Source of the DNA: Nemertoderma westbladi
Lineage: Eukaryota > Xenacoelomorpha > Nemertodermatida > Nemertodermatidae
Direction: 5' to 3'
DNA length: 45,187 bases
Assembly: GCA_032718475.1 (NCBI GenBank)
Contig: JAUCBJ010006070.1
Coordinates: forward strand, 1 to 45,187
The position numbers were made by a program, and so were the translations under genes. Positions 9,665 to 17,505 of this stretch are shown one piece after another. How positions within the stretch are numbered: position 1 is the first letter of the stretch; the number at the start of each line of letters is the position of its first letter. A model generated the notes under the pieces. That model ran no database searches and was not told the DNA's origin. It saw nothing but the letters and a program-made list of their open reading frames with translations.

Positions 9665-9816
9665 CTAACTTGATTAAGTAACTATAATATGCAAGCGAAA
9701 ATAAAGAGTGGTTCCCAAGTTCGACCTTATTCTATTATTTGAAAATAAAAAGTAAGGAAGCGAGAGCATCATCCAGGACGAAAAAGTATAATACAAATTT
9801 CTATTACAGAGGACCT

Positions 9817-11523
9817 ATGACAATTTCTCGAGAGAAAGGTTTTACATATTCATATGAAGCAAAAACTTCTGAGGAGAAAGACTTGGGACAGAATCCAAAA
9901 ATAACCGTGCTCTTTGGTCAATGTACCGAGTTAAATGTTGCAGAAAGAATTGGTTTTATAAAACCGCTTATAAATGATATGACACTTGGTGATCATAAGA
10001 TATTTAAATTCGATATGTCAAAAATTCATATTGATGGTTACCAAGATTGCTTGAAGGAGGGTCAATTTGTTATATTTGGTTTAATACACTCTAAATATAC
10101 AGAAGACTTCAATGTTATTTGGGTAAGTAGTCCGGGAATATTTGATATCAAACAATGCCTGAAGGAGGAATTCTTTAAATTTGAATTAAAACATTATGTG
10201 GATAGAGAAGCTGAGGCTGTGAAAGAAACTAAATGGCTTTATGTTCTTGGCAAAGTCGATAGAATTACAAGGAATAAATTTCATTCCTTAGAAAGGAACT
10301 TACAATATTCAGGTTGGTGTGAAATTAACATATCTGGATATTGTGATGATGGAATTATAACTCCAATAGTAAAAGAACGAAAGCTCTGTGAATGTTATTC
10401 TATGTGTCTAAACAAAAATGATATACATATTAATGGATACAAAGAGGGTCTGGAAGAGAGTCAACGTGTTATATTTGAAGTAAAAGAAAGTAAATGTTAT
10501 GATCCAAAGTATTTTTATGAAGCCAAATGGGTTAGTCTTCCAGGAAAATACAAATGTGGACCTGATAAAAAAGCAGAAAGAATAATTCAAAATAGTAAAG
10601 TAATTCAATTCCATAACTTAGTAGAAAATAAGACTTATTATGGTCGGTGCGTAGATGTGAATTATACATGTAATACACATGTATCTTATGATGGATGTAT
10701 AAGTCCAATATTAGGAGATAAGGAACTTTGCACATGTCATGAAATACTGTATAACAAAAGAAATGTTCATGTCAGAAATCATCGCCAAGTAAATATATAT
10801 GGTAAAGGGGTTTTATTTCAATTTAGAAAAAATTGTGAAGGATTGCGTGTTGCGACATGTGTTACACTAGACGGTGACGATAATTGTGTGAGGGCTCGAA
10901 GAATTAACAAGAAGGTGGTGAACAATGCAGACAATCCTGAACCATTTGAAATGGCGAAGTATCTTGATTATGTACAAGAAGTAGGCAAATCTTTTAATGG
11001 CCGTTTGTGGAAAGATGGTCGTGTCGGTCTTCAGTATATAGTACAAATAGTAAATGGAGAGGAACTTTGTAGTTGTTATGATGTTAGTATTAGAGGTCAA
11101 GTCATTCATATTAAAGGAAACAATGAATTTAATAAATATAACGACCTTGTACAATTCTGGTTAGAGTCCAGAATCAGCAGTAAGCGACAAGCATCGATCG
11201 TTACCAGGGAGGGAGACACCGGTTGTAAGGCCGCCCGGATGCTAAACAATTTGAAAGGAGAAGATGCTTACAGCTTGCGTCCATCTCAAACATATAATGG
11301 CCGATGTAGCTACTATGATAGAGAAACCGGACATGGGTACATAACGCCATATATCGAAAACGTTGAACTGTGTAGTTGTTACAGGATAAGAGTTGTTATT
11401 AACAAAAATTCCGAAATAAATCATGGAATGTTGTTGGACATGTACAAATCCCAAAAAATTCTTACATTTCAATTCGAAGATGATAAAACATGGACTAGAT
11501 TAGCTACTATATTAAACTGTTAG
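9817..11523 (+). CDS. Protein of five divergent cold-shock-domain-like repeats with LCxC motifs
   Basis: An intact 568-codon frame from ATG 9817 to TAG 11521-11523. The frame is open back to 9688 but has no earlier ATG, so an upstream exon is possible; the ATG context is weak. Five repeats of about 80-100 residues each follow the cold-shock pattern. They have a G-x-C start (33-36, 166-168, 276-278, GRL in 395-397, 495-497), then an RNP1-like strand (GFIKP 46, GIITPI 179, GCISPI 293, YIVQI 407, GYITPYI 507). In the RNP2 position repeat 1 has IFKFDMSKI (62-70), while repeats 2-5 have LCECY, LCTCH, LCSCY and LCSCY (190, 304, 417, 518). Next comes a hydrophobic V-x-F strand (VIF, VIFEV, VLFQF, VQFWL, LTFQF). 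After repeats 3 and 4 a linker V-T-x2-G-D-x2-C-x2-A-R-x-[IL]-N recurs. A role in single-stranded nucleic acid binding is inferred from the fold pattern only; the cysteine pairs could bind metal. There is no signal peptide or membrane segment. Composition is AT-rich and lysine/asparagine-rich, and no transposon motifs are present. The overall resemblance to five-CSD proteins such as CSDE1/UNR is architectural, not by sequence. Confidence 0.8.
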   Translation: MTISREKGFTYSYEAKTSEEKDLGQNPKITVLFGQCTELNVAERIGFIKPLINDMTLGDHKIFKFDMSKIHIDGYQDCLKEGQFVIFGLIHSKYTEDFNVIWVSSPGIFDIKQCLKEEFFKFELKHYVDREAEAVKETKWLYVLGKVDRITRNKFHSLERNLQYSGWCEINISGYCDDGIITPIVKERKLCECYSMCLNKNDIHINGYKEGLEESQRVIFEVKESKCYDPKYFYEAKWVSLPGKYKCGPDKKAERIIQNSKVIQFHNLVENKTYYGRCVDVNYTCNTHVSYDGCISPILGDKELCTCHEILYNKRNVHVRNHRQVNIYGKGVLFQFRKNCEGLRVATCVTLDGDDNCVRARRINKKVVNNADNPEPFEMAKYLDYVQEVGKSFNGRLWKDGRVGLQYIVQIVNGEELCSCYDVSIRGQVIHIKGNNEFNKYNDLVQFWLESRISSKRQASIVTREGDTGCKAARMLNNLKGEDAYSLRPSQTYNGRCSYYDRETGHGYITPYIENVELCSCYRIRVVINKNSEINHGMLLDMYKSQKILTFQFEDDKTWTRLATILNC

Positions 11524-11653
11524 CGAAGTTTAAAACAAATATCATAAACAAACTATTACACCTGAACTATTAATAAGCAACTCTTAACGAAACATTAATT
11601 AATAATACTGGAAATAGTAGTAATCGTCGCGGCACATCATTTTGTTATTTTCG

Positions 11654-11659
11654 AATAAA
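11654..11659 (+). promoter_or_regulatory. Polyadenylation signal AATAAA
   Basis: The canonical hexamer lies 131 bp after the stop codon of the cold-shock-repeat frame, a normal 3' UTR distance. In AT-rich DNA this hexamer is also expected by chance. Confidence 0.4.
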
Positions 11660-12078
11660 TATTGATGCAGATGATAATGTGATGTATTATAAATATCGCA
11701 AACCTATCAAACTGCAATCACAACATTGAATTTGTGTATCAAAATTATAAAATTCCGGCTCTGAAACTTACTTATTACGCATTTGACAAAAATATAGTTT
11801 GTTGTTTTGAATAGAATAAGTAGTAACTGAAATATGACATTTATTAGGGAAGAGAAAATGTTCGCCACAATAATTCCAGATTAGTGGGGGAAATGAATAC
11901 GGAATCTTAACATGAAAACAAAATATGATAATATGATAATAGTAATAATAGTGATAATAGTAATTAGTATATTTATTACACTAAGAAGTGCCAGGATTTC
12001 TGCTTTGGGAAGTAAATTGCATTGCTACACACAAAAATGTCACCCTTCATGGGCGTAGAAAACACACATACATAGAGA
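11660..12078. repeat. Non-coding stretch with an imperfect ATA/GATA microsatellite
   Basis: No gene seen. About 11917-11960 is a degenerate (ATGATAAT)/(AATAGTAAT) microsatellite. Confidence 0.6.
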
Positions 12079-12998
12079 CATACTACTACTATTACTAGGT
12101 CGAGCGAATTCGGACAGTGGAAATGAGATCCTTCCAGGCTTCCCGATTCTCCATAGTTGTCGCAATTTCGTTTCTCCCAAGTTCAGTATCCTTTTCAATC
12201 TGGTCTATATATGTTATGGCCGGTCGTCCACGACTTCGCTTTCCATGAGTTGGTTGCCAGAAAAGTAGATGTGGTATGATCGCGTCTTTACTTCGCCAGC
12301 AGTGCCCACTGAATCTTAATCTGCGTTCACAGAGGGTGGTTGATACAGGTGGTATAGTACCATAGAGCTCGGCGTTTGTCATGTGTTGTCTCCAGCTGAT
12401 GTTTAGGGCTGTCCTTAGTAGTCTTGTGTAGCAACCATCAATTCGTTGTTCAAGTGATTTAGTCAGTGTCCAGGTCTCACCCCCGTATAAAAATACACTT
12501 TCCACTGTGGCTCGAAATAACTTAGTCTTCAGGTGCTTGGAGAGATCTGATCTCCAGATGGTATACATTTTTGATAGAGCTATCCAAGTCGTCGACCTTC
12601 CTTAGTTGATTATTATCAATGGTTGTGAAGTTTCCATCAACATTAAAAGTCATGAATTCGGTCTTGGTAGCATTTATATGCAATCCAGCCTCCTTAGCAG
12701 CCCTCTCCACTTTATTTAGTAGAAGCTGTGCATCTGCTGGCGTATTAGAGAGCAGGGTGATGTCAACCGCAAAGACGGTGTCTGTGACTGTAGTTGCCGG
12801 ATATCTACTACTTCTGAGTTCTTGTAGTGTGAATCCCAGAATTTCACCCTTTGTGGCCAGCCATTCTCATTGCATAATCCAGTACAATTACAAATAGTAA
12901 TAGTGCTGATGTGTCACCTTGCAGTATGCCAGCCAGGATTGAGAAGAACTCAGTTTCACCATCTGGTGAGAGTACCTGCGCTTCTGTGTCACAATACT
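12079..12998 (-). pseudogene. RTE-like RT C-terminal part, family B (minus-strand copy)
   Basis: Read on the minus strand, 12998 to 12568 carries the mid-RT region and 12568 to 12095 the C-terminal end, with segments such as LFRATVESVFLYGGETWTLT and RRLRFSGHCWRSKDAIIPHL, then RGRPAITYIDQIEKDTELG and a final RIRST. The catalytic FADD is changed: the plus-strand family member reads TDFADDIALL where this copy reads TVFAVDITLL, so both catalytic aspartates are affected. A deletion of about 75 bp near 12570 shifts the frame. The 3' end has CCTAGTAATAGTAGTAG, the (TAG)n tail shared with family A. Dead. Confidence 0.85.
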
Positions 12999-13646
12999 AG
13001 AAAGCCAGCAAGCTGGCTGGAAGGAACCCGGGAGAAGAATCCTAGCCAAGACTATTACAAATGAACTATTAACTTTAAGGTAAACACTAGAGTCTTACAC
13101 CCTATATACATCACAGCCCCCTGTTAGTCAGTATGTCGGTACATTCAATTATCACAAATGAACTATGTCAGTCTGCAGTAAGCAAACTAAACAATTGTCT
13201 AAACTGTCCAGCGCGGCGTGAGGCTAGCCGACATTGTGGCTCGTCCCACATAATAAAAGATGAAACTGTGCTGCTACCACTAACAAAAATATAATATGAA
13301 TCCAATAATTTCATTATCAAGCACATTTACAAGATATAAGATTACCGAATATTTATAAAAATGCCCATGATGCACAACGAGATAAATAACAACGAATAGA
13401 GCCAAATAATAAATTTAGTTTCCTTCTAAATGTATTACCCCATCGTCCAGCGGAATATCTCTTCCCAGTGAATCCTATGTGAATATATCAACTCTACAGT
13501 CAGCAGTACACAATAAATAAAATGGCATTCAGCTGACCAGCTACTCGCATTAAGCTAATAGATATTCGATTATATTCGATTCAGTGAGTGAGTGCCAGCC
13601 ACAATTACCTCGCAATTACCTAGCACGGCAGTTTACTTTTTAGTTT
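12999..13646. other. Unassigned 650-bp insertion or replacement inside family B sequence
   Basis: It lies between family B pieces on the minus strand and replaces the RT segment that should contain FVDFKKAFDS. Non-coding, with a short palindrome AGCCAGCAAGCTGGCT at about 13012-13027. TGTGATG...TATTGTGACA-like sequence on the minus strand could suggest a solo LTR, but I could not establish both ends. Confidence 0.4.
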
Positions 13647-14016
13647 TTATGATCTATTTGGTCGAAATCTGTTTTGGATCTTAGACAGCAGTTTCTCTAT
13701 GTGAGGCCTAATTCTATATAGAATAATTTTGTTGTATATTTTGGAAGCTACCACAAGCAAAAAGATACCACGATAGTTTATTGGTACACCGAGGTCTCCT
13801 TTCTTAAGGAGAGGCTTTAGTTGACCTTTAGTCCAAATTGGTGGTGGCTTTTCCCTTTTCAGCATCCAGTTGCAAACATCCAATAATGATCTGTTTAGCA
13901 CTCCTGTTTTCCATACCTCTGCAGGGATTTCATCTAATCCACTCACTGAATGATTGGACGTGCTGGTAATGCTTCTTTGGAGTTTGGCGGGTGTGAAGAC
14001 CCCTGTTTCTATAGGT
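13647..14016 (-). pseudogene. RTE-like RT N-terminal segment, family B
   Basis: Minus-strand frame with ETGVFTPAKLQRSI, SGLDEIPAEVWKTG, KPPPIWTKGQLKPLLKKGDL and YRIRPHIEKLLSKIQNRFRP. This is the start of the RT domain (fingers region); the catalytic motifs follow only after the unassigned insertion. It is truncated at its 5' side at the same base (TATAGAAACAGGGG) as the plus-strand copy starting at 14701. Confidence 0.85.
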
Positions 14017-14084
14017 AGCATCTTGTATCATCAATATACACATTATCGGATTCAAATTCAAATGTGATCACAATAATATTTATA

Positions 14085-14164
14085 TCATTGAATATTTCTG
14101 TGTGACAATATAACAATCCAATGCCAGTGACAATTGCTTCTGGTATTGTAAAAGTAAATTTTCT
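14085..14164 (-). pseudogene. Short family B RT fragment, 3' of the SINE-like insertion
   Basis: The minus strand encodes IPEAIVTGIGLLYCHTE, matching IPEVIVAGIGLLYCDTE of the plus-strand copy. It continues, across the SINE-like insertion, the fragment at 14422-14688. The 65 bp from 14084 to 14020 are unrelated AT-rich sequence. Confidence 0.7.
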
Positions 14165-14421
14165 TCGGCCGCTTGGCCAGGGATTACGCACAAAGTCTGA
14201 CGACTTACTTCCAGTGCGGTCCCCCCAGAACTTTACTCCCCAGAGGAAACTCTAGTACTCATTTAGCTACCACTTAAGGATGCAAGGCAGAGATGAGCCC
14301 TGTCTGGTCACTTTAAAGCATTCGTGCTGAAACGAAAACTGCCCTGGCCCATGTGAGGATCGAACCCACGACCTACAGGAGATGTGAATTCAATGCAACC
14401 ACTACACCAAGGTGGAACCCG
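14165..14421 (-). mobile_element. SINE-like insertion with tRNA-derived head
   Basis: On the minus strand a tRNA-like head occupies about 14421-14347. It has box A (TGGTGTAGTGG), a T-arm GTGGG-TTCGATC-CTCAC with box B (GGTTCGATCC), and an acceptor-like 5' GGTTC. A tRNA-unrelated body of about 180 bp follows, down to about 14165. It splits family B RT sequence, as an insertion would. The anticodon arm is degenerate, so this is not a working tRNA. Ends are approximate. Confidence 0.6.
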
Positions 14422-14688
14422 CGTAAACTCTTATAAGTTTTCCAGCATTATACTTCCATGGATGGAGTCGAATGCTATCTTGATATCCTCATATTTCCGA
14501 ACTGCAGGAAGGTTCATAGACTTATTTCCATTAAGGGAATACGGGTGTAGCTATAGAATCCGAGCTATTGTTGATCTATTTGGTCGAAATCTGCAAATTG
14601 GTGGAGGCTTTTCCCCTTTCAGCATTCGGTTTAAAATTGGTGGAGGTAGAGGTGGAGGGTGCAAGTATCTGAGCTATTATTGTTGATC
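14422..14688 (-). pseudogene. Family B host copy, part downstream of the nested insertion (rearranged)
   Basis: The minus strand continues the 16730-17505 copy after the 14701-16717 insertion is skipped. It reads RPSRSTIIAQILA, then restarts with a second copy of the NRMLKGEKPPPI segment joined to FRPNRSTIA (a tandem duplication of about 110 bp that includes an internal-deletion junction), and goes on to IKIAFDSIHGS, the decayed FDS motif A region. The SINE-like insertion follows. Many stops. Confidence 0.7.
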
Positions 14689-14700
14689 TACTTGGTCGAA
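14689..14700 (+). repeat. Target-site duplication, left copy (TACTTGGTCGAA)
   Basis: A 12-bp identical copy lies at 16718-16729. Together they bracket the plus-strand family B element. Confidence 0.9.
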
Positions 14701-15858
14701 TAGAAACAGGGGACTTCACACCTGCCGAACTCCAAAGAAGCATTAAATGCATGTCCAATAATAAAGCGAGTGGATTAGATGAAATCCCAGCGGAGGTATG
14801 GAAAACAGGATTGCTAAACAGACCATTATTGAATGTTTGCAACCGGATGTTAAAAGGGGAAAAACCACCACCAATTTGGACTAAAGGTCAACTAAAGCCT
14901 CTCCCCAAGAAAGGAGACCTCGGTATACCAACAAACTATCGTGGGATCTGTCTGCTTCTGGTAGCTGCCAAAATATACAATAAAGTGATTCTATATAGGA
15001 TTAGGCCTCACATAGAGAAACTACTGCGTAAGAGCCAAAACGGATTTCGACCAAGTAGATCAACAATAGCTCAGATACTTGCACTACGAAGACTGATTGA
15101 AGGAATTAAGTCGAAGAATTTCCCCGCAGTCATTACTTTTGTGGACTTCAAGAAGGCATTCGACTCCATCCACAGAGGTAAAATGCTTGAAATTCTAAGA
15201 GCTTATGGAATACCAGAAGTAATTGTTGCTGGCATTGGATTGTTATATTGTGACACAGAAGCGCAGGTACTCTACCAGATGGTGAAACTGAGTTTTTCTC
15301 AATCCTGGCTGGGGTATTGCAAGGTGACACATTAGCACCATAACTATTTGTAATTGTGCTGTATTATGCAATGAGGACAGCCACAAAGGGTGAAGACCTG
15401 GAATTCACACTTCAAGAACGCAGAAGTAGTAGATATCCGGCCACTACAGTCACAGACACCGACTTTGCGGATGACATCGCCCTGCTCTCTAATACCCTAG
15501 CAGATGCACAGCTTCTACTAAATAAAGTGGAGAGGGCTGCTAAGGAGGTTGGATTGCATATAAATGCTACCAAGACCGAATTCATGACCTTTAATGTTGA
15601 TGGAAACTTGACAACCATTGACAATAATCAACTAAGAAAGGTTGACGACTTCCAGTACCTTGGATCATGGATAGAGAGTAGCAAAAAGGACATAGAAGTT
15701 AGAAAAGCAAAGGCTTGGGTAGCTCTAACAAAAATGGATACCATCTGGAAATCAGATCTCTCCAGGCACCTGAAGACTAAGTTTTTTCGAACCACAGTGG
15801 AAAGTGTATTTTTATACGGGGGTGAGACCTGGACACTGACTAAATCACTTGAACAATG
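14701..15858 (+). pseudogene. Family B RT domain, 5' part of the nested copy
   Basis: Shows SGLDEIPAEVWKTG, KPPPIWTKGQLKPLPKKGDL, YRIRPHIEKLLRKSQNGFRP, FVDFKKAFDSIHRGKM (motif A), then a frameshift near 15290-15310, motif B (GVLQGDT) in another frame, and TDFADDIALLSNTLADAQ (FADD catalytic box intact). It ends KSLEQ-stop: the CGA arginine codon seen in the other copy (12437 region) is TGA here, consistent with CpG decay. Inactive because of frameshift, stop and insertion, but only modestly diverged. Confidence 0.85.
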
Positions 15859-15871
15859 AATAATAAGTAAA

Positions 15872-15970
15872 TATAAAACGTAATTACAGTATAAATAGTA
15901 AATAATTAATAAACTATTAGTTTATTAGTTTATTAATTATTTACTATTTATACTGTAATTACGTTTTATA
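15872..15970. repeat. 44-bp inverted repeat with 11-bp spacer
   Basis: The arms 15872-15915 and 15927-15970 are reverse complements throughout. The right arm overlaps the first 96-bp tandem unit (GTAATTACGTTTTATA), so the left arm is an inverted copy of the sequence at the unit edge. Confidence 0.9.
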
Positions 15971-16162
15971 ATAAATTGTTCTGTACATTACATCTTTATC
16001 GTTGAGTCGGACATTGTCACGCTCTCGGTAAAGTTGTACATGTACATAGTGTAATTACGTTTTATAATAAATTGTTCTGTACATTACATCTTTATCGTTG
16101 AGTCGGATATTGTCACGCTCTCGGTAAAGTTGTACATGTACATAGTGTAATTACGTTTTATA
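15955..16162 (+). repeat. 96-bp tandem repeat, two units plus 16 bp
   Basis: GTAATTACGTTTTATA begins at 15955, 16051 and 16147, a 96-bp period; the two full units differ by about one base (CGGACATT versus CGGATATT). It lies at the 5' side of the nested LINE tail and could be promoter-like 5' repeat units of that element or a local duplication. Confidence 0.9.
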
Positions 16163-16357
16163 TTGGTTTTAGGTTAGCGTAGTGTAGTATTTGTAACCAA
16201 CTAACATAAAGGACCCCCTTGGAAATAAGCTGCAAAGCTTTAGGGGTAATCCTATATGTTATGTTGGACAATACCTTTATACCGGTACATTGTTTGATGT
16301 ATTTGTTATTGTTTTTACATAATGTATAAATAAATCTATCTATCTATCTGTCTATCT

Positions 16358-16717
16358 GATGGTTGCTACACAAGACTACTAAGGGCAGCCCTAAACATCA
16401 GCTGGAGACAACACATGACAAACGCCGAGCTTTATGGTACAATACCACCTGTATCAACCACCCTCCGTGAACGCAGATTAAGATTCAGTGGGCACTGCTG
16501 GCGAATTAAAGACGAGGTCATACCAGATCTACTTCTCTGGCAACCAACTCATGGAAAGCGTAGTCGTGGACGACCGGCCATAACATATATAGATCAACTT
16601 GAAAGGGATACTGAACTTGGGAGAAACGAAATTGCGACAACAATGGAGAATCGGGAAGCCTGGAAGGATCTCATTTCCACTGTCCGAGTTCGCTCGACCT
16701 AGTAGTAGTAGTAGTAG
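16358..16717 (+). pseudogene. Family B RT C-terminal end of the nested copy, with (TAG)n tail
   Basis: Resumes at DGCYTRLLR and shows TNAELYGTIPPVSTTLRERR, LRFSGHCWRIKDEVIPDLL, RGRPAITYIDQLERDTELG, and ends VRVRST-TAG with tail CCTAGTAGTAGTAG. This segment is uninterrupted. The C-terminal region is conserved among RTE-like elements; its exact role is unknown. Confidence 0.85.
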
Positions 16718-16729
16718 TACTTGGTCGAA
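16718..16729 (+). repeat. Target-site duplication, right copy (TACTTGGTCGAA)
   Basis: Identical to 14689-14700; it follows the (TAG)n tail directly. Confidence 0.9.
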
Positions 16730-17505
16730 ATCTGCAAATTGGTGGAGGTTTTTCCCCTTTTAGCATTCGGTTTCAAACATCAATAATAGTCTGTTTAGCA
16801 CTCATGTTTTCAATACCTCTGCAGGGATTTCATCTAATCCACTCACTATATGATTGGACGTGCCGTTAATTCTTGTTTGGAGTTCGGCAGGTGTGAAGTC
16901 CCCTCTTTCTATAGTTAATGTCATGTCATATGTTTTCCTGATAGGGCTGACCGCGATGCTTTTGGTGGCTGCTTTTGCTGGTGAAGGGATCTTTCCATTT
17001 CCCAACATTAGCACAACTTTTCCGACTAGATACCTCATTTACAGTTTGCCAGGTAAGTTTTGTTGCTTCGATTTCTTCAATTTTCTCTTATATGTACTTC
17101 TCGTGGTTGTTGTTGCAGGCCACTTTAACATCTTTAGCTTTCTCAATCTTGTTGATGTTTTGGGTTGTTCGGTTTTTACTTTGTAGGCTATATTAAGATC
17201 TTCTATCTTACAAGTAACCTCAGAGTTTTGGCATGGCACATACTGTTTTCGTTTGGGTTTCTGGGGGATATGCCTCTTAGCTGATTCCTTGTGGGCTTTT
17301 ATTATATTCTGGTATATTGAATCGGTGGACTGGTCTTCATTGACTGAAGTGCTTCAAAGCGGTTTTTAACTTCTAATGTGTAAGCATCCTTTACTGCATT
17401 GTCTGTTCTGAGTTTCTCCCAGTCATAGCTGATTCGTTTACTTGTCCTGGGTTTTCTGGCTCTCAAACTGAGTCTGATTTCTGCAGTCATGATTCTGTGG
17501 TCCAA
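16730..17505 (-). pseudogene. Family B host copy: endonuclease end, linker and RT start
   Basis: On the minus strand from 17505: DHRIMTAEIRLSLRARKPRT (the D-H-R end of an APE-type endonuclease), a basic linker with KRISYDWEKLRTDNAVK, then after a frameshift near 17340 IYQNIIKAHKESAKRHIP and a K-rich linker, and RGDFTPAELQTRING with SGLDEIPAEVLKT opening the RT. Near 16730-16760 the sequence jumps from KPPPI to FRPS, an internal deletion of about 165 bp relative to the nested copy. It continues at 14688 beyond the nested insertion. Confidence 0.8.

Larger units (their letters stand above)
15861..16357 (+). mobile_element. 5'-truncated CR1/L2-like LINE 3' end inserted in family B
   Basis: It splits the family B frame between KSLEQ and DGCYTRLLR. 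The 3' part reads GACCCCCTTGGAAATAAGCT, then GCAAAGCTTTAGGGG...AATCC and ends in (ATCT)n at 16330-16357, a 3' end style shared by many aquatic-invertebrate CR1/L2-group LINEs. No clear target-site duplication is seen. Its 5' part is an inverted repeat followed by a tandem repeat, listed separately. The family name is from memory of the pattern. Confidence 0.55.
14701..16717 (+). mobile_element. 5'-truncated family B RTE-like element, nested in another family B copy
   Basis: Flanked by TACTTGGTCGAA on both sides and ending in (TAG)5, so this is a target-primed insertion. It starts at TAGAAACAGGGG in the RT N-terminal region and is interrupted by a different LINE tail at about 15861-16357. The target is the FRPS codon region of a minus-strand copy of the same family. 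Confidence 0.9.

Noticed and set aside
10408-11472. Minus-strand open frames inside the cold-shock-repeat gene
   Set aside because: They are short, hydrophobic, AT-rich antisense frames without motifs, overlapping a far longer sense frame.
12999-13646. Solo LTR
   Set aside because: TG...CA-like edges can be proposed, but neither a target-site duplication nor a matching internal element was found.
14347-14421. Functional tRNA gene on the minus strand
   Set aside because: The acceptor stem pairs only partly and there is no proper 7-nt anticodon loop; it is followed by a non-tRNA body and sits inside RT sequence, so a SINE head fits better.
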